DNA from: Mesorhizobium muleiense
GTDB lineage: Bacteria > Pseudomonadota > Alphaproteobacteria > Rhizobiales > Rhizobiaceae
Assembly: GCF_900099905.1 (NCBI RefSeq)
Contig: NZ_FNEE01000015.1
Location: 62,001-126,000, forward strand
DNA length: 64,000 nt
Direction of reading: 5' to 3'
This document shows, piece after piece, positions 18,728-27,881 of this stretch. The notes beneath the pieces were generated by a model. That model worked only from the letters and a program-made list of their open reading frames with translations, did no database searches and was not told the origin of the DNA. Both the position numbers and the translations under genes were made by a program. Numbering within the stretch: the stretch's first letter is position 1; every line of letters begins with the position of its first letter.

Positions 18728-18762
18728 GAAGGTGAGCGTCTAAAGGCGCTCACCTTCCGTTT
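18728..18762 (+). terminator. Rho-independent terminator of the Gly/Asp-rich gene
   Basis: GAAGGTGAGCG at 18728-18738 pairs with CGCTCACCTTC at 18747-18757 around an eight-base loop, followed by CGTTT. It lies 32 bp after the stop codon. Confidence 0.75.
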
Positions 18763-19005
18763 GGGATACTCAACTGGAGGCCGGCGCGAGGCTGACTTAT
18801 CGGCCGCGAAGCTATCTTCACTCCTCCGCGCCGCGCTTCGTCGCAGACCGGCCCTTCAATTGCAGCGACAAACCAGGATCTTCACGGCTCTCTACGCTCA
18901 TTTGGAGCCCGGCCCTACAGCCGAGGCCGTTGCCACCGCATAGACCCTGCCATTACAGTCGACGGTTGAAGAGCAGCCCAACACTCGATCAATCTCGGCG
19001 AAACC
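18763..19005. other. intergenic, no gene seen
   Basis: About 240 bases between the terminator and the toroid-like gene. I see no supportable coding frame or RNA; it probably carries the promoter for the 19.0-23.2 kb gene group. Confidence 0.4.
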
Positions 19006-20196
19006 ATGTCCGCCCAACGGATTCAAACCTCCAAACGCCTCATGCCAAAGAGGAACTTTCATCGGGCCGAACGGTCTCCCGAACGACGGACGGACGTGTC
19101 GCTGCCGGAGGAGATGGCAAGGATCCGAGACTTGGCGGAAGCCTGGATAATCCGCAATATTGGAAAAAAGGGCCTGTTTACCTACAGTATCAATCCGTAT
19201 ACGGGCGAGAAATCTGAAAAAAACAATGAACTAAGACAGCTTATGTCATCGCGCACGTTGGCGGAAATGAGCGTAGGAAATCTCTCGCTTCGCCCTGTTC
19301 ATCGCCGCAATTTATCGTTCATCATGAATACATGGTATAGGGAAGAGCGTGGCATTGGTTATATTGAATATGATGGCAAGTCAAAACTCGGGGCGAATGC
19401 GATGCTGCTTCGCACATTCGCGGCAAGCCCTCATTTTGGACAGTTCCAGTCAAAGGCCAGGGCAGCCGCGGAGGGCATCCTTGCGCTCCAGAATGCAGAC
19501 GGGTCTTTTCGCCCTTGGCTAAAGGAGCCGAATTATTCCTTCGACGCAAAATACCTCTTAACATTTTACTCAGGGGAAGCACTGGTAGCTTTGCTGGAAT
19601 ATTATTTCCGGACTGGATTAACCCGTTATTTCGACGAAGCGTCGCGCAGTGCAGAATTCTATTTAGATGAATATGTCCGCAATATCGCAGATAATTATTA
19701 CCCGGCATACGTGCCTTGGCACACCATCGCTTATCGGCATCTATATGAGTTGACGAAAGCCGATAAATTCGCCGAGGCGGTGTTTACTCTGAACGACAAA
19801 TTGCTTGAACTTCAGGACCGGTCGTACAGGATTGGACGATTCTTCAATCCAGCAACCCCTCAGTACGGCCTTCCGCACGCGTCCTCGGACGGAGTTTATA
19901 CCGAGGGGCTGGCTTATGCATTCGAGATGGCGCAGCGGACAGGGGATGAGGTGAGGGCAGGGCGATACCTTGACGCTATTATGCTCTCGTTGAAAAACAT
20001 CGCATCCTTGCAGTATAGAGAAAAACTGGATGAATCTTCTCTTCCTTTTTATGCGTACCGAGGAGCCATCAGGACCAATGCAGAGAAAAATAGGTGGGCT
20101 CGCATAGACAATGCCCAGCATACGATAGACGCTATCCAGGCCTTGGGGAATTTTCTCGGAAGCAAGCAGGCTTCTACATTCGAGCTGAGGCTTTGA
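19006..20196 (+). CDS. alpha/alpha-toroid (six-hairpin-like) protein, possible carbohydrate-active enzyme
   Basis: A 396-residue protein without signal peptide. A basic 30-residue N-terminus is followed by repeated helix pairs typical of alpha/alpha toroids. ILALQNADGSFRPW near residue 163 resembles the QW/QNxDGxW type motif of that fold, and ALVALLEYYFRTG, YHLYELT-like and EGLAYAFEMAQRTGD segments recur at intervals. Such folds occur in glycosidases, uronyl epimerases, terpene cyclases and lanthionine cyclases; I cannot pick one. Base composition is visibly less GC-rich than the neighbours, suggesting transfer. It is followed by a Ddl-like ATP-grasp and a GNAT-TPR gene on the same strand. 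The ATG at 19042 is an alternative start. Confidence 0.6.
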   Translation: MSAQRIQTSKRLMPKRNFHRAERSPERRTDVSLPEEMARIRDLAEAWIIRNIGKKGLFTYSINPYTGEKSEKNNELRQLMSSRTLAEMSVGNLSLRPVHRRNLSFIMNTWYREERGIGYIEYDGKSKLGANAMLLRTFAASPHFGQFQSKARAAAEGILALQNADGSFRPWLKEPNYSFDAKYLLTFYSGEALVALLEYYFRTGLTRYFDEASRSAEFYLDEYVRNIADNYYPAYVPWHTIAYRHLYELTKADKFAEAVFTLNDKLLELQDRSYRIGRFFNPATPQYGLPHASSDGVYTEGLAYAFEMAQRTGDEVRAGRYLDAIMLSLKNIASLQYREKLDESSLPFYAYRGAIRTNAEKNRWARIDNAQHTIDAIQALGNFLGSKQASTFELRL

Positions 20197-20391
20197 CTCC
20201 CGTCAAAGGACAGCCGGGAGCCCCGAACTGCTCCTGCGTTTCTTCACCCGGGTGGTGCGGCCAGCATCCCAGTCTGGATCTGTACCATTTCGACCTTCAA
20301 CGCCACCCAAAATATTGCCCATGGTTCTGCTTGACCGGCTCAAGCCATGATGCAAGCATGGAAAAGCGTTTTGAACACATCAGGCTCATAA

Positions 20392-21396
20392 ATGCCGACG
20401 TTGGAATACCTGTTGACCCCATCGCCGGAAGAGCTGGCGCAAACCCATGTGCTGTTTTTGGCGCGTCATGCCCTCGACTCCAGCCCGGAGCGCAGGGCCA
20501 AGTACGGCTACCACGTCGTCTACCATGCCATCATGCTCGAAACGCTGCGCGGGCTGGGTTTCAGGGTCACGCCGGCGAGCGAGCACGAGGTGCTGTTCGG
20601 GCCTCTCGACTTCGATTTCCTCTATGCCATTCACTCGCATGCGATATTCGATGGTCACGAGCTCCTGGCGCCGGCAATCGCGGCCTATCGTGGCGTCCCG
20701 TGTCTCGGCGCATCGGCGTCAAGTCGGGCGGTCTCGGAAGACAAGGTATTGGCCAAGCAACTGGCTGCTTCGCTGGGGCTCGATGTCGCCAAGCACAGGA
20801 TCATGCAGCCCGGTGAGGTCAGCAATGACAAGTTCAGCCTGCCCGGTTCCTGGATTGTCAAGCCGCGAGGAGGTATCGCTTCCGACGCAATTGTAAAGGT
20901 CGAGAATGAAGCGGATTGGCGGGATGCGCTGACAACCATCTCGGATCCGCGTCACGGCGGCCGTGAATTCATTGCAGAAGAGTTTGTGCCGGGCCTCAAT
21001 CTGACGGTTCCAATTGTCGAGGGCTTCCCCCCGGGTTCATTGGCGGTCTTCGAGGAGCGTGGCCGCCCTGGCGACAATGTTCTGACCAATGAAGCAAAGC
21101 GAGGGCTCAACAGTTCCTACAAGTCCGCTCCTTACGACGGACCGGGAGCTGAAGAGGTTTCGGAGGCAACCGCACGAATGGTGGCCGAGATGTCGCCATT
21201 CGATTATGCCCGCTTCGACTTCCGTTATGATCCCGACACGCGGCGGACCGTTTTCATCGAAGTGAACATCGCCTGCAACATGGCGCCGGCCTCGGCGGTC
21301 TATCGTTCGGCCGCCCTGCATGGGATCAAGTATGAAGAACTGGTGGGACATGTTTTGACGCACAGTCTCAGGCGTCAGAGAAAGCGGCAAAGATAA
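20392..21396 (+). CDS. ATP-grasp ligase, D-Ala-D-Ala ligase-like
   Basis: A 334-residue ATP-grasp enzyme aligned along its length with Ddl. The N-terminal domain has AIHSHAIFDGHELLAPAIAA and GVPCLGASASSRAVSEDK in place of Ddl's HGxxGEDG and GSGVLASALAMDK. The ATP-binding core shows WIVKPRGGIASD, EEFVPGLNLTVPI and YARFDFRYD, and the metal-binding EVNIACNMAPASAVYRSA replaces EVNTxPGMTxxS. The altered N-terminal motif and lack of cell-division neighbours argue against housekeeping ddl; it may join an amino acid or other carboxylate to an unknown acceptor. It lies between the toroid-like and GNAT-TPR genes. The ribosome-binding site is weak. Confidence 0.8.
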   Translation: MPTLEYLLTPSPEELAQTHVLFLARHALDSSPERRAKYGYHVVYHAIMLETLRGLGFRVTPASEHEVLFGPLDFDFLYAIHSHAIFDGHELLAPAIAAYRGVPCLGASASSRAVSEDKVLAKQLAASLGLDVAKHRIMQPGEVSNDKFSLPGSWIVKPRGGIASDAIVKVENEADWRDALTTISDPRHGGREFIAEEFVPGLNLTVPIVEGFPPGSLAVFEERGRPGDNVLTNEAKRGLNSSYKSAPYDGPGAEEVSEATARMVAEMSPFDYARFDFRYDPDTRRTVFIEVNIACNMAPASAVYRSAALHGIKYEELVGHVLTHSLRRQRKRQR

Positions 21397-21435
21397 CCGC
21401 AACGCTCGATAAGGCACTTCAGTGATGGTCAGCGC

Positions 21436-23160
21436 ATGCAAATCGATATGGTCGACAAATTCGAAGCGTTGCAGCCGCTGAGAGAGAATTGGGACCGGAT
21501 ATATGACTCCGATCCGGAGGCGAACTTCTTCCTGTCGTGGCCATGGATGTCGAATTGGCTGCGACGCCCAAATTGGGTGATTTTGGCTGCGCGGTCTCCC
21601 GGGTCGAACGAGTATGTCGCCTTCTTCCCTTTGCAACTCGTCACCGGGCTTGATGAGCAGACGGGGTTTTATAGCAGCATAAGGATGGCCGGCTCGTATT
21701 TCGCCACCTATACGGGCTTCATCTGCGTTCCCGAATTCGAAGAGCAAGTCGTTTCCTCGTTCGCCGACCGCCTGCAGGCGCTGAATTGGACAACGTTACA
21801 CTGCGACGACATTTCGATATCGGCCAGGCGCCGTCAAATGCTGCTTGGAAGCTTTTCTGACAACGATTTTGTGAAAGAAAAGATTGAACGACGTCGCCAT
21901 ACAACCCGAACAGGCGAAAACATAAATCATGACATCTACATGTATGTCGATTTGCCAGCCGATTGGGACGAATTCCTGGATGGCAACCTTGGCTCGAAAA
22001 CCCGTCGTGATGTCCGCCATTTTCTTCGTCAGGTCGAAAATAGCGGAGAATACCGGATAAGTTTGGCAGACTTCGAGACAATCCAAAGCGACCTGGAGGT
22101 TTTCTATCAACTTTGGCTTGCGCAGTGGGAGGCCAAAAGTCGCGTCTATGCTCAGGGTGTTATTGCCAACTGTCGCCATATGTTACTTGAGTGCCACAAG
22201 GCGGGTGTGCTGTTCGCGCCCGTATTGTGGAAAGGCGATACTCCATTAGGAGTACACATTACGTTTATCGACAGGTCAAAGGGTTCACTCGTCTGTTTCC
22301 TTGTCAGCCGCAATCTCGCAATTCGGAAGCCTCCACCGGGGTTGGTGCTTCACGCCTACAGCATCCGTTGGGCAATTCAAAACGGCCTCAGGACCTACGA
22401 CCTTGGCACTGGAGATTTTTCTTACAAGTACAGTTTCGGATCGAAGGAGCGGCTTGTAGAGGGTGTCCGGATCGACTCCACCAACAGCCGCGGGAACAGG
22501 CTGGATCGAAGAAGCCTTCCCTCGGTGATTTCGTCGGTGCGAAAGCTGCGTCAGGAGGGGAAGTTCCATCTGGCCGAGCGCGGCTGCAGGCAGGTGCTCG
22601 AAACTGAACCGAGCAATCTGGAGGCGCGCCGGCTTCTGGACGAGCTTGTGGCGGCTAGGCGTATTGAGGAGCAATTTGCGCGTGCCTTGCAATGCCATCG
22701 GAGCAAGCAATTTTTGGATGCCCAGAGGATTTATCTGCAGGTGCTGGCAGCAAATCCCCGGCATTACGACGCTAATTATCTGTTGGGCGTTCTATGTCTT
22801 CAGGCCGGTCGGTATCAGGCAGCGGACACCTACCTGGCTCGCGCCACTGAGATCAATCCGAAAGCCGCAGCTGCGTACAACAACAGGGGGCATGCCTTGC
22901 GCGGCCTGAAACGGTATGACGAGGCTCTTGCGTGCTACGAGAAAGCCATCGGGGTGAAACCCGATTTCGTGCAGGCAATGAACAATCGGGGGGTGACGTT
23001 GCGGGCGTTGGGGCGCATTGATGAGGCACTCGCCAGCTTCGACGAGGCGCTGACGCTCAAACCGGACTTTGCCAAGGCCTTGTCCAATCGCAACCAGTTG
23101 CGTGTGCCCCTGCCGCGCGATCGTTTGTCCATCGCCGATGATGTGGACACCTTAGAGTAA
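21436..23160 (+). CDS. GNAT (CelD/BcsL-like) acyltransferase with C-terminal TPR repeats, second copy
   Basis: A 574-residue paralogue of the protein at 5097-6785 with the same start (MQID), the same domain order and the same boundary near residue 375. The GNAT part shows SKTRRDVRHFLRQVENSGEY near 190 and PPGLVLHAYSIRWAIQNG near 300, then YKYSFG. At least three canonical TPRs follow (AAAYNNRGHALRGLKRYDEA; AMNNRGVTLRALGRIDEALA). It starts 39 bp after the ATP-grasp gene and probably shares its transcript. The 5' two-thirds is less GC-rich than the surroundings. FemAB-like members transfer amino acids or acyl groups in the envelope; pairing with an ATP-grasp supports a ligation/acylation role, but this is inference. 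Confidence 0.82.
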   Translation: MQIDMVDKFEALQPLRENWDRIYDSDPEANFFLSWPWMSNWLRRPNWVILAARSPGSNEYVAFFPLQLVTGLDEQTGFYSSIRMAGSYFATYTGFICVPEFEEQVVSSFADRLQALNWTTLHCDDISISARRRQMLLGSFSDNDFVKEKIERRRHTTRTGENINHDIYMYVDLPADWDEFLDGNLGSKTRRDVRHFLRQVENSGEYRISLADFETIQSDLEVFYQLWLAQWEAKSRVYAQGVIANCRHMLLECHKAGVLFAPVLWKGDTPLGVHITFIDRSKGSLVCFLVSRNLAIRKPPPGLVLHAYSIRWAIQNGLRTYDLGTGDFSYKYSFGSKERLVEGVRIDSTNSRGNRLDRRSLPSVISSVRKLRQEGKFHLAERGCRQVLETEPSNLEARRLLDELVAARRIEEQFARALQCHRSKQFLDAQRIYLQVLAANPRHYDANYLLGVLCLQAGRYQAADTYLARATEINPKAAAAYNNRGHALRGLKRYDEALACYEKAIGVKPDFVQAMNNRGVTLRALGRIDEALASFDEALTLKPDFAKALSNRNQLRVPLPRDRLSIADDVDTLE

Positions 23161-23218
23161 AGCGCATCGCGTTTGCATCTGGTCAAGGACAGGAATGGCC
23201 GCGTAAACCGTCGACCTG

Positions 23219-24283
23219 CTAACCTTTCCACTCCATCGATAGCCCATGCGGATCGCAGATCGCGAGCGTTTTGACCCTGCGCTCGCCATTGAAGTATCTG
23301 CTGACCTTGAGAGGATTGAACGTCTCGGTGGGGTTGGGGTGTGCGACCTCGCCTTCGACGGTGACGCGCCAGACCGGCGCCGTCTTGCTCGCCTCCAACA
23401 GGATATCGTTTATGCGTCGGTGTTGATCGCCGGAAAGCTGATAGCCCATGATCGTGTGATACACGCACCGGGCTTGATAAGGCGGAATCTCCGCCAGCGC
23501 AGAGGCCAGGTTCAACACGGCGTCGCCGCCTTTGATCCGGGGCGGATGCGCGGCGGCGACCTTCAAGGCGCCATCCAGTTTTGTAAGCCGGTCAATGCGC
23601 TCGGGCCAGACAAGCGCCTTGAGCCACCGGCGTTCATTTTCATCCCGAACATCGGTCGGATAAAGTTCGAGGCCGATCCTCGATGAAACGGGGGCCGGGA
23701 ACGTCCCCAAAACAGGCACGCCAGGCCCTTCAAGGATGCAGGAAAGGACGAAATCCGCATCGGTCCACCGCTCCAGCTTCGGAGCGCCTTTCCCGTCCGT
23801 ATACCGATATCCATAGCTGTCGAAGTTCAGGTTCAGGCCGGCGCTGGATCCGATCTCGACGAGGCCAAGCGGAGCGGCGGCTTCGCGCGCCACCAGATCG
23901 AATGCGGGCAGCAGCAGCGCGCTGCGGCCAGCCTCGTTGGTGTTGGTGGCGCGCTTCGAGATGATGTCGACGAGTTCGGCTTCGTGGGCACCGCAAAAAG
24001 CGGCGAAAAGTTCGAATGCGCGATCGTCGGCCGGCCGCGTTCCGCCCAGACTCGGATAATAATCCTTGAGCGGATGGTCGACGCCGCCGAGCAGGAGATA
24101 CTGTACCGCGCCGAAGACCAGGTTCGCCGCCGGCTGACCCTTCCTGCGCCCTGCCGCCAGGCGCTGCAGCGCGACATTGTCCGCAATCCCAAGCGACAGC
24201 TTTTCATAGAGGGGAGAGCCGCCACGACGAGACTCGTTGGCAAAGAAGCGGTAATAGTGAGCGCTTGTTTCAAACACCACCAT
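23219..24283 (-). CDS. DUF2332 family protein
   Basis: A 354-residue soluble protein of the DUF2332 family, whose function is unknown. Recognisable parts are HYYRFFANESRRGGSPLYE near the start, LLLGGVDHPLKDYYPS near 65, the methyltransferase-like LVEIGSSAGLNLNFD near 140, VYHTIMGYQLS near 270 and the C-terminal ICDPHGLSMEW. It is convergent with the GNAT-TPR gene and divergent from the hydrolase at 24421. GC content returns to the genome norm. Confidence 0.82.
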   Translation of the reverse strand: MVVFETSAHYYRFFANESRRGGSPLYEKLSLGIADNVALQRLAAGRRKGQPAANLVFGAVQYLLLGGVDHPLKDYYPSLGGTRPADDRAFELFAAFCGAHEAELVDIISKRATNTNEAGRSALLLPAFDLVAREAAAPLGLVEIGSSAGLNLNFDSYGYRYTDGKGAPKLERWTDADFVLSCILEGPGVPVLGTFPAPVSSRIGLELYPTDVRDENERRWLKALVWPERIDRLTKLDGALKVAAAHPPRIKGGDAVLNLASALAEIPPYQARCVYHTIMGYQLSGDQHRRINDILLEASKTAPVWRVTVEGEVAHPNPTETFNPLKVSRYFNGERRVKTLAICDPHGLSMEWKG

Positions 24284-24420
24284 AGCACGGACCTAGCGGG
24301 TAATAGATTGTCTTGGATGTGGCTTCCACCTGTAATTGCCTTAATGCTTTCGGCCCAGCGGGTCAAGGAACCGGCCGAACAAGAGAGGCTCTCGAGCATA
24401 CACTCTTGTGAGACTGGCGG

Positions 24421-25353
24421 ATGAACGAAACCGTGGACGATTCACCTTCGGGATATACTACCATTGATGGCGCCTTTCGCGATGAATCGCGCGGCCGTTC
24501 CGTGCCGTACCGGCTTTATGCCCCCGCGCCCCTCTCTGGCGCTTACCCGGTGATCGTTGTGTCGCACGGCATCGGCGGATCGCGCGAGGCGATGCCTTAC
24601 CTCGGGCGGCGCCTGGCGCAAAGCGGCTACGTGGCGGTGCACCTGCAGCATACCGGGACGGACAGTTCGATCTGGCAACAGGCAAACTCCCTTGCGGAAG
24701 TCTACCGCATTCTTCGTGAAGCCATGTGGGACGCCAATGCGGCGCGCGCGCGATTTCAGGACGTGCCCTTTGCCCTGCGCGAGCTTGCGCGCATGAACGG
24801 CGAGGGGCGGCTCGCCGGCCGCCTGGATTTGACACGCATCGGCATGGCCGGACATTCTTATGGGGGCGTCTCGACGATGGTTGCCGCAGGGCAGAGAATG
24901 GGTCCGGGCGGGCAGTGGTCGTTCAAGGAGCCAGGAATTCGCGCTGGCCTGGTCATGAGCCCGAACATACCCATCCAGGGCGGCGACTTGGCCGCCCTTT
25001 ACCGCGATATCGATATCCCGCTCTTTCACATCACCGGCACGAAAGATGGCAATGCGGTGCCCGGTAACAAGGAATTCGATCCGATACAGCGGACCCTCCC
25101 TTACGAAGCGCTGACCATCCCTCATCAATATCTGCTCGTTCTCGACGGTGCTGGCCACAATGCGTTTTCCGGCCTGAAGCACGGACCACACGCCCACGGC
25201 CCCGAGGAGGAGACCCGCTACACACGCGTTGTACAAGACGCAGCAGTGTCGTTCTTCGATGCCTACCTGAATGGGAAAACAGCGGCTCTGGCGGCGCTTC
25301 GTCAAACGTTTCAATCCAGCCTTGAGCCGACCGACAGGTTTGAATGGAAATAG
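24421..25353 (+). CDS. alpha/beta hydrolase (PAF-acetylhydrolase/dienelactone-hydrolase-like)
   Basis: A 310-residue alpha/beta hydrolase without signal peptide. The oxyanion region VIVVSHGIGGSRE is near residue 45, the nucleophile elbow GMAGHSYGGVS near 145, a TGTKDGNAVP acid loop near 205, and the catalytic His in LDGAGHNAFSG near 245. The long HTGTDSSIWQ region matches predicted acetylhydrolases annotated in rhizobia. The ATG at 24421 follows a weak GGCGG. The substrate is unknown. Confidence 0.8.
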   Translation: MNETVDDSPSGYTTIDGAFRDESRGRSVPYRLYAPAPLSGAYPVIVVSHGIGGSREAMPYLGRRLAQSGYVAVHLQHTGTDSSIWQQANSLAEVYRILREAMWDANAARARFQDVPFALRELARMNGEGRLAGRLDLTRIGMAGHSYGGVSTMVAAGQRMGPGGQWSFKEPGIRAGLVMSPNIPIQGGDLAALYRDIDIPLFHITGTKDGNAVPGNKEFDPIQRTLPYEALTIPHQYLLVLDGAGHNAFSGLKHGPHAHGPEEETRYTRVVQDAAVSFFDAYLNGKTAALAALRQTFQSSLEPTDRFEWK

Positions 25354-25486
25354 CGGGAAGTCCGCCAGCCTTCACCGGCAGTTGTTCGACCTAGATTCCG
25401 ACGTGGCTGGATGGGGAGTGTGCGGTTTTCTGCACAAGTTGCGACAGGGGAGGGCCGGTAGGTTGGAGATTCACAATCTGCCATGA

Positions 25487-26044
25487 ATTAATGGCGATGC
25501 CATCCAAAGCGCACGGGCGAGGACGGAGGCAGAAACCCGGCTCTCGACGCTGAAGACCACACAGGAAGCCGGCATTGCGCTGAATGAAGGCATCGACGCC
25601 ATTGTCCATGGAGAAGACATCCGGCTTTCACCGAACGCGACAGGGCCTATTTCTCGAGTTGCCGGCGACGTAGCTAAAAACTCCGTGTTCACCCCCGAGC
25701 TTCCTGAGCTTCTCAGCTACTACGAGGGCCAGAAGGCCCGTGGGGAGGCGATCGTCGCCGGCAAGGTAGACACGGCCCAAGCCCGTCCTGACCCGCTCCC
25801 GGCCGGCCTGGCGGCGGCGCAGGCGCTCATCGCCAAGGCCGAGGACACCAAGGCGCTCGCTGATCAATATCGCGTCGATCACAACACCGGCGCCTATGCC
25901 GAGGAAGCCGAAATTGCGCACCTCGCGGCCACCGGCCGGCTGACAGAGGAAGATCTGACCACGCTGGCTGACGCACACCGGGATTTCGAGCAGGCAGACG
26001 TCTTTGGCGAGGCCATGAAATCGCTGGCGGTCTGTCTGGTCTAG
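25487..26044 (+). pseudogene. 5'-truncated remnant, mobile-element/conjugation-associated protein
   Basis: A 186-codon open stretch with no usable start at its beginning: an in-frame TGA lies at 25484-25486 and the first start-like codon is GTG at 25685, well inside what reads as continuous protein. The text is Ala/Glu-rich and helical, with PELPELLSYYEGQKARGEA near the middle and TGRLTEEDLTTLADAHRDFE near the end. It recalls the C-terminal tails of large conjugation or phage-associated polypeptides of rhizobia, but that is from memory only. I read it as the 3' end of a longer gene whose 5' part has been lost. Confidence 0.5.
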
Positions 26045-26084
26045 CAAAGGGCATTTCGCAATTTGGTCTATCGCGAATTGTCTG

Positions 26085-26630
26085 TCAGGTCATTCTGGCA
26101 TCTGCCATCAAAGGCGATTTTCCCCATTTCGCCGCAGATGCCCTCGCTGCGGCGCGCTGATCTCTCCTAGACATCATCCCTAGTCCTGGGAATTCCAAAT
26201 CAGCCTCACGGCGGAAGAAATCGCCCGTCTTGGAAGGATAAACAGCCGAATACCATGCGACGAACAATCCAAGGATGTACGGGCTCCGTCCGGCGATGAT
26301 CATATAATCGAGGCAGGCGAAAATGAGGGCACCATCGCAGTCTTCGTCCGTAATGTCGGGCGCAACTGCAAAGGGATCACGATCTGCATGCTTTATGAAA
26401 TTGCGAGGCTCATTGAGCAGGTTCCGGAAGTCTTTTGCAGGCTTCCCATGGGCCGCAACAAACTGATCGATCATCCTGAGTTTAGTGGTCTGACTAAGGA
26501 GTGCATCGGCAATTTCCCAACTGTTGGCGGCGAGGGTATACACAGCAAGGGGCTCTTCGAGATACCAATGAATATGGATTGCGGCCAAGAGCTGCCTGCG
26601 AGCCGCGTCAAGCTTAGTGATCTCTGCCAT
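26085..26630 (-). CDS. hypothetical protein
   Basis: A 181-residue soluble, mainly helical protein I do not recognise. It has a compact N-terminal half (IHIHWYLEEPLAVYTLAANS, RNLLNEPRNFIKHADRDP) and a short hydrophobic segment near 120-130 (LDYMIIAGRSPYILGLFVAW). Natural amino-acid composition supports it as real. It starts three bases after the stop of the membrane-protein gene upstream, so the two are probably an operon in a patch of small accessory genes near tRNA-Glu. Confidence 0.6.
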   Translation of the reverse strand: MAEITKLDAARRQLLAAIHIHWYLEEPLAVYTLAANSWEIADALLSQTTKLRMIDQFVAAHGKPAKDFRNLLNEPRNFIKHADRDPFAVAPDITDEDCDGALIFACLDYMIIAGRSPYILGLFVAWYSAVYPSKTGDFFRREADLEFPGLGMMSRRDQRAAARASAAKWGKSPLMADARMT

Positions 26631-26633
26631 CAG

Positions 26634-27137
26634 TCAGGTCCTGGCGATAAAATCAGCTACGGCCATGAACTTCCAAGCACCTGCAATGAGAGCAACGATT
26701 GCAATGACTATCAGAAGCACCGAAACCACCTGCAAGACCCTACCCATTGTCTTGAATCGCTTCGTTTTTGCAGTTGCTCTGACAAATGGGTGTTCCCATG
26801 CGAGTTCGTACGCGGAGGATGAGGTGAAGAAAAAGCCCTGTGAAAACCAAGCCAATCCGGGAGCGGCGACACAGAGCAGGATCGACACGAAGAACCAAAA
26901 CAGCGCGGCATTGAAATCTGCCACAGCTGCTGACCCCTTCAGTACGGAACTGTTAGCCGAATAGAAGCCCAGAAGGACAGCGATGCCTCCTGCGGAGGCC
27001 ACAGCAGGCGCGCGCATGGCGGTGTTCGCAAATTGTGACAGCACGCTGTATGCACTGGAAGTGGATGCGCGGTGGCTTTCGTGGGCAATCCGGGCATGCT
27101 CTATGCGTTGGTTAAACGCTTCCCTGTCTTCGCTCAT
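26634..27137 (-). CDS. hypothetical membrane protein
   Basis: A 167-residue protein with a 45-residue cytosolic helical N-terminus followed by about three transmembrane segments: VASAGGIAVLLGFYSA, AALFWFFVSILLCVAAPGLA and VVSVLLIVIAIVALIAGAW. No family is recognised. It is followed immediately by the 181-residue hypothetical gene. The frame is consistent along its length and codon use is moderately GC-rich. Confidence 0.6.
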   Translation of the reverse strand: MSEDREAFNQRIEHARIAHESHRASTSSAYSVLSQFANTAMRAPAVASAGGIAVLLGFYSANSSVLKGSAAVADFNAALFWFFVSILLCVAAPGLAWFSQGFFFTSSSAYELAWEHPFVRATAKTKRFKTMGRVLQVVSVLLIVIAIVALIAGAWKFMAVADFIART

Positions 27138-27225
27138 TTCCTCAGCCTCACTCCAGAGCCGCCATTTTCGGGAATGTACTCGACGCCGGTGGATTCGAGG
27201 GCAGCACGGAAAGTCGGCCGGGTTT

Positions 27226-27432
27226 TCACTCAGCCTTCAGTACCTGGTGTCTGATCAACCAATCACGAATGATCAATCGGACGGCTTCAGGTCGCGAAAC
27301 ATCATGCTCGGCAACAAATTGATCGACGCCCGCGAGCATGTCCGGTTGAAGGCGGACCATGATCGGCACGCCTTTTCCCGTTGGGGCTGGTCCCCGCCGT
27401 TTCTTTGATATCACGGTTTCTTGCTTTGCCAT
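27226..27432 (-). CDS. small ribbon-helix-helix DNA-binding protein
   Basis: A 68-residue protein with a basic N-terminus (KKRRGPAPTGKG) and a ribbon-helix-helix-like core: VPIMVRLQPDMLAGVDQFV, then SRPEAVRLIIRDWLIRHQ. The ATG at 27432 is chosen because upstream translation becomes Ala/Arg nonsense. RHH proteins of this size act as repressors or as antitoxins; no toxin gene is adjacent, so a repressor role is more likely. Confidence 0.75.
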   Translation of the reverse strand: MAKQETVISKKRRGPAPTGKGVPIMVRLQPDMLAGVDQFVAEHDVSRPEAVRLIIRDWLIRHQVLKAE

Positions 27433-27508
27433 AAAAACTCTGATATCAGAATTCCCGTTCTGGCGGAAGCCGCTAGACCTCACATGAAACCGAATTGGAG
27501 AAGATCCG

Positions 27509-27881
27509 ATGCCGAACACCCATGTTCGGGCAGCCGCCGAAGGCATGCCCGCAATCAACCGCCGCCGCCTTCTGCTTGGCCTCGTGGTTACCTCAACCGC
27601 TGCTGCCGCTGCGGCGGCCTTGGCTGCCGCTTCAACGCTCATCGACGCGACCGCAGCGCCGTCTGTCGCTGGCCCGATCCCATCTACGGGCAGAGCCAGT
27701 CTCGATGCAAAGCTGCTGTTGCTGCCGCCGGAAGAGGCGAACCAACTGGAGGATAGAATTCATAGCGATCATTTCCGCTGTCAAAGAGATGTGCGCCCGA
27801 GGCGAAGATCACCAATCGATCAGGGATTTTGTCAGAACGGGGTTGCAGCAAAATGAGATGGAGAGGGCACGGGGAATATGA
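27509..27881 (+). CDS. small hypothetical protein with twin-arginine-like leader, probable frameshift
   Basis: The ATG at 27509 follows GGAGAAGATCCG. The product begins with an INRRRLLLGLVV leader and an Ala-rich hydrophobic stretch, resembling a Tat-type signal or anchor. In the first frame the sequence is natural to about residue 82 (PPEEANQLEDRI) and then degrades, ending at 27856. In the next frame the natural continuation FIAIISAVKEMCARGEDHQS runs to a stop at 27881 that overlaps the ATG of the next gene (ATGA). A single frameshift near 27750-27760 would restore one protein of about 123 residues. Function unknown. Confidence 0.5.

Noticed and set aside
18112..18943. Ala-rich and Pro/Ser-rich frames overlapping the Gly/Asp gene
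   Set aside because: They are frame and strand shadows of GGC repeats; the Gly/Asp frame has the signal peptide and the strong ribosome-binding site.
20392..21396. Housekeeping D-alanine-D-alanine ligase
   Set aside because: The N-terminal HGxxGEDG motif is replaced and neighbours are not mur/fts genes, so only a Ddl-like assignment is supportable.
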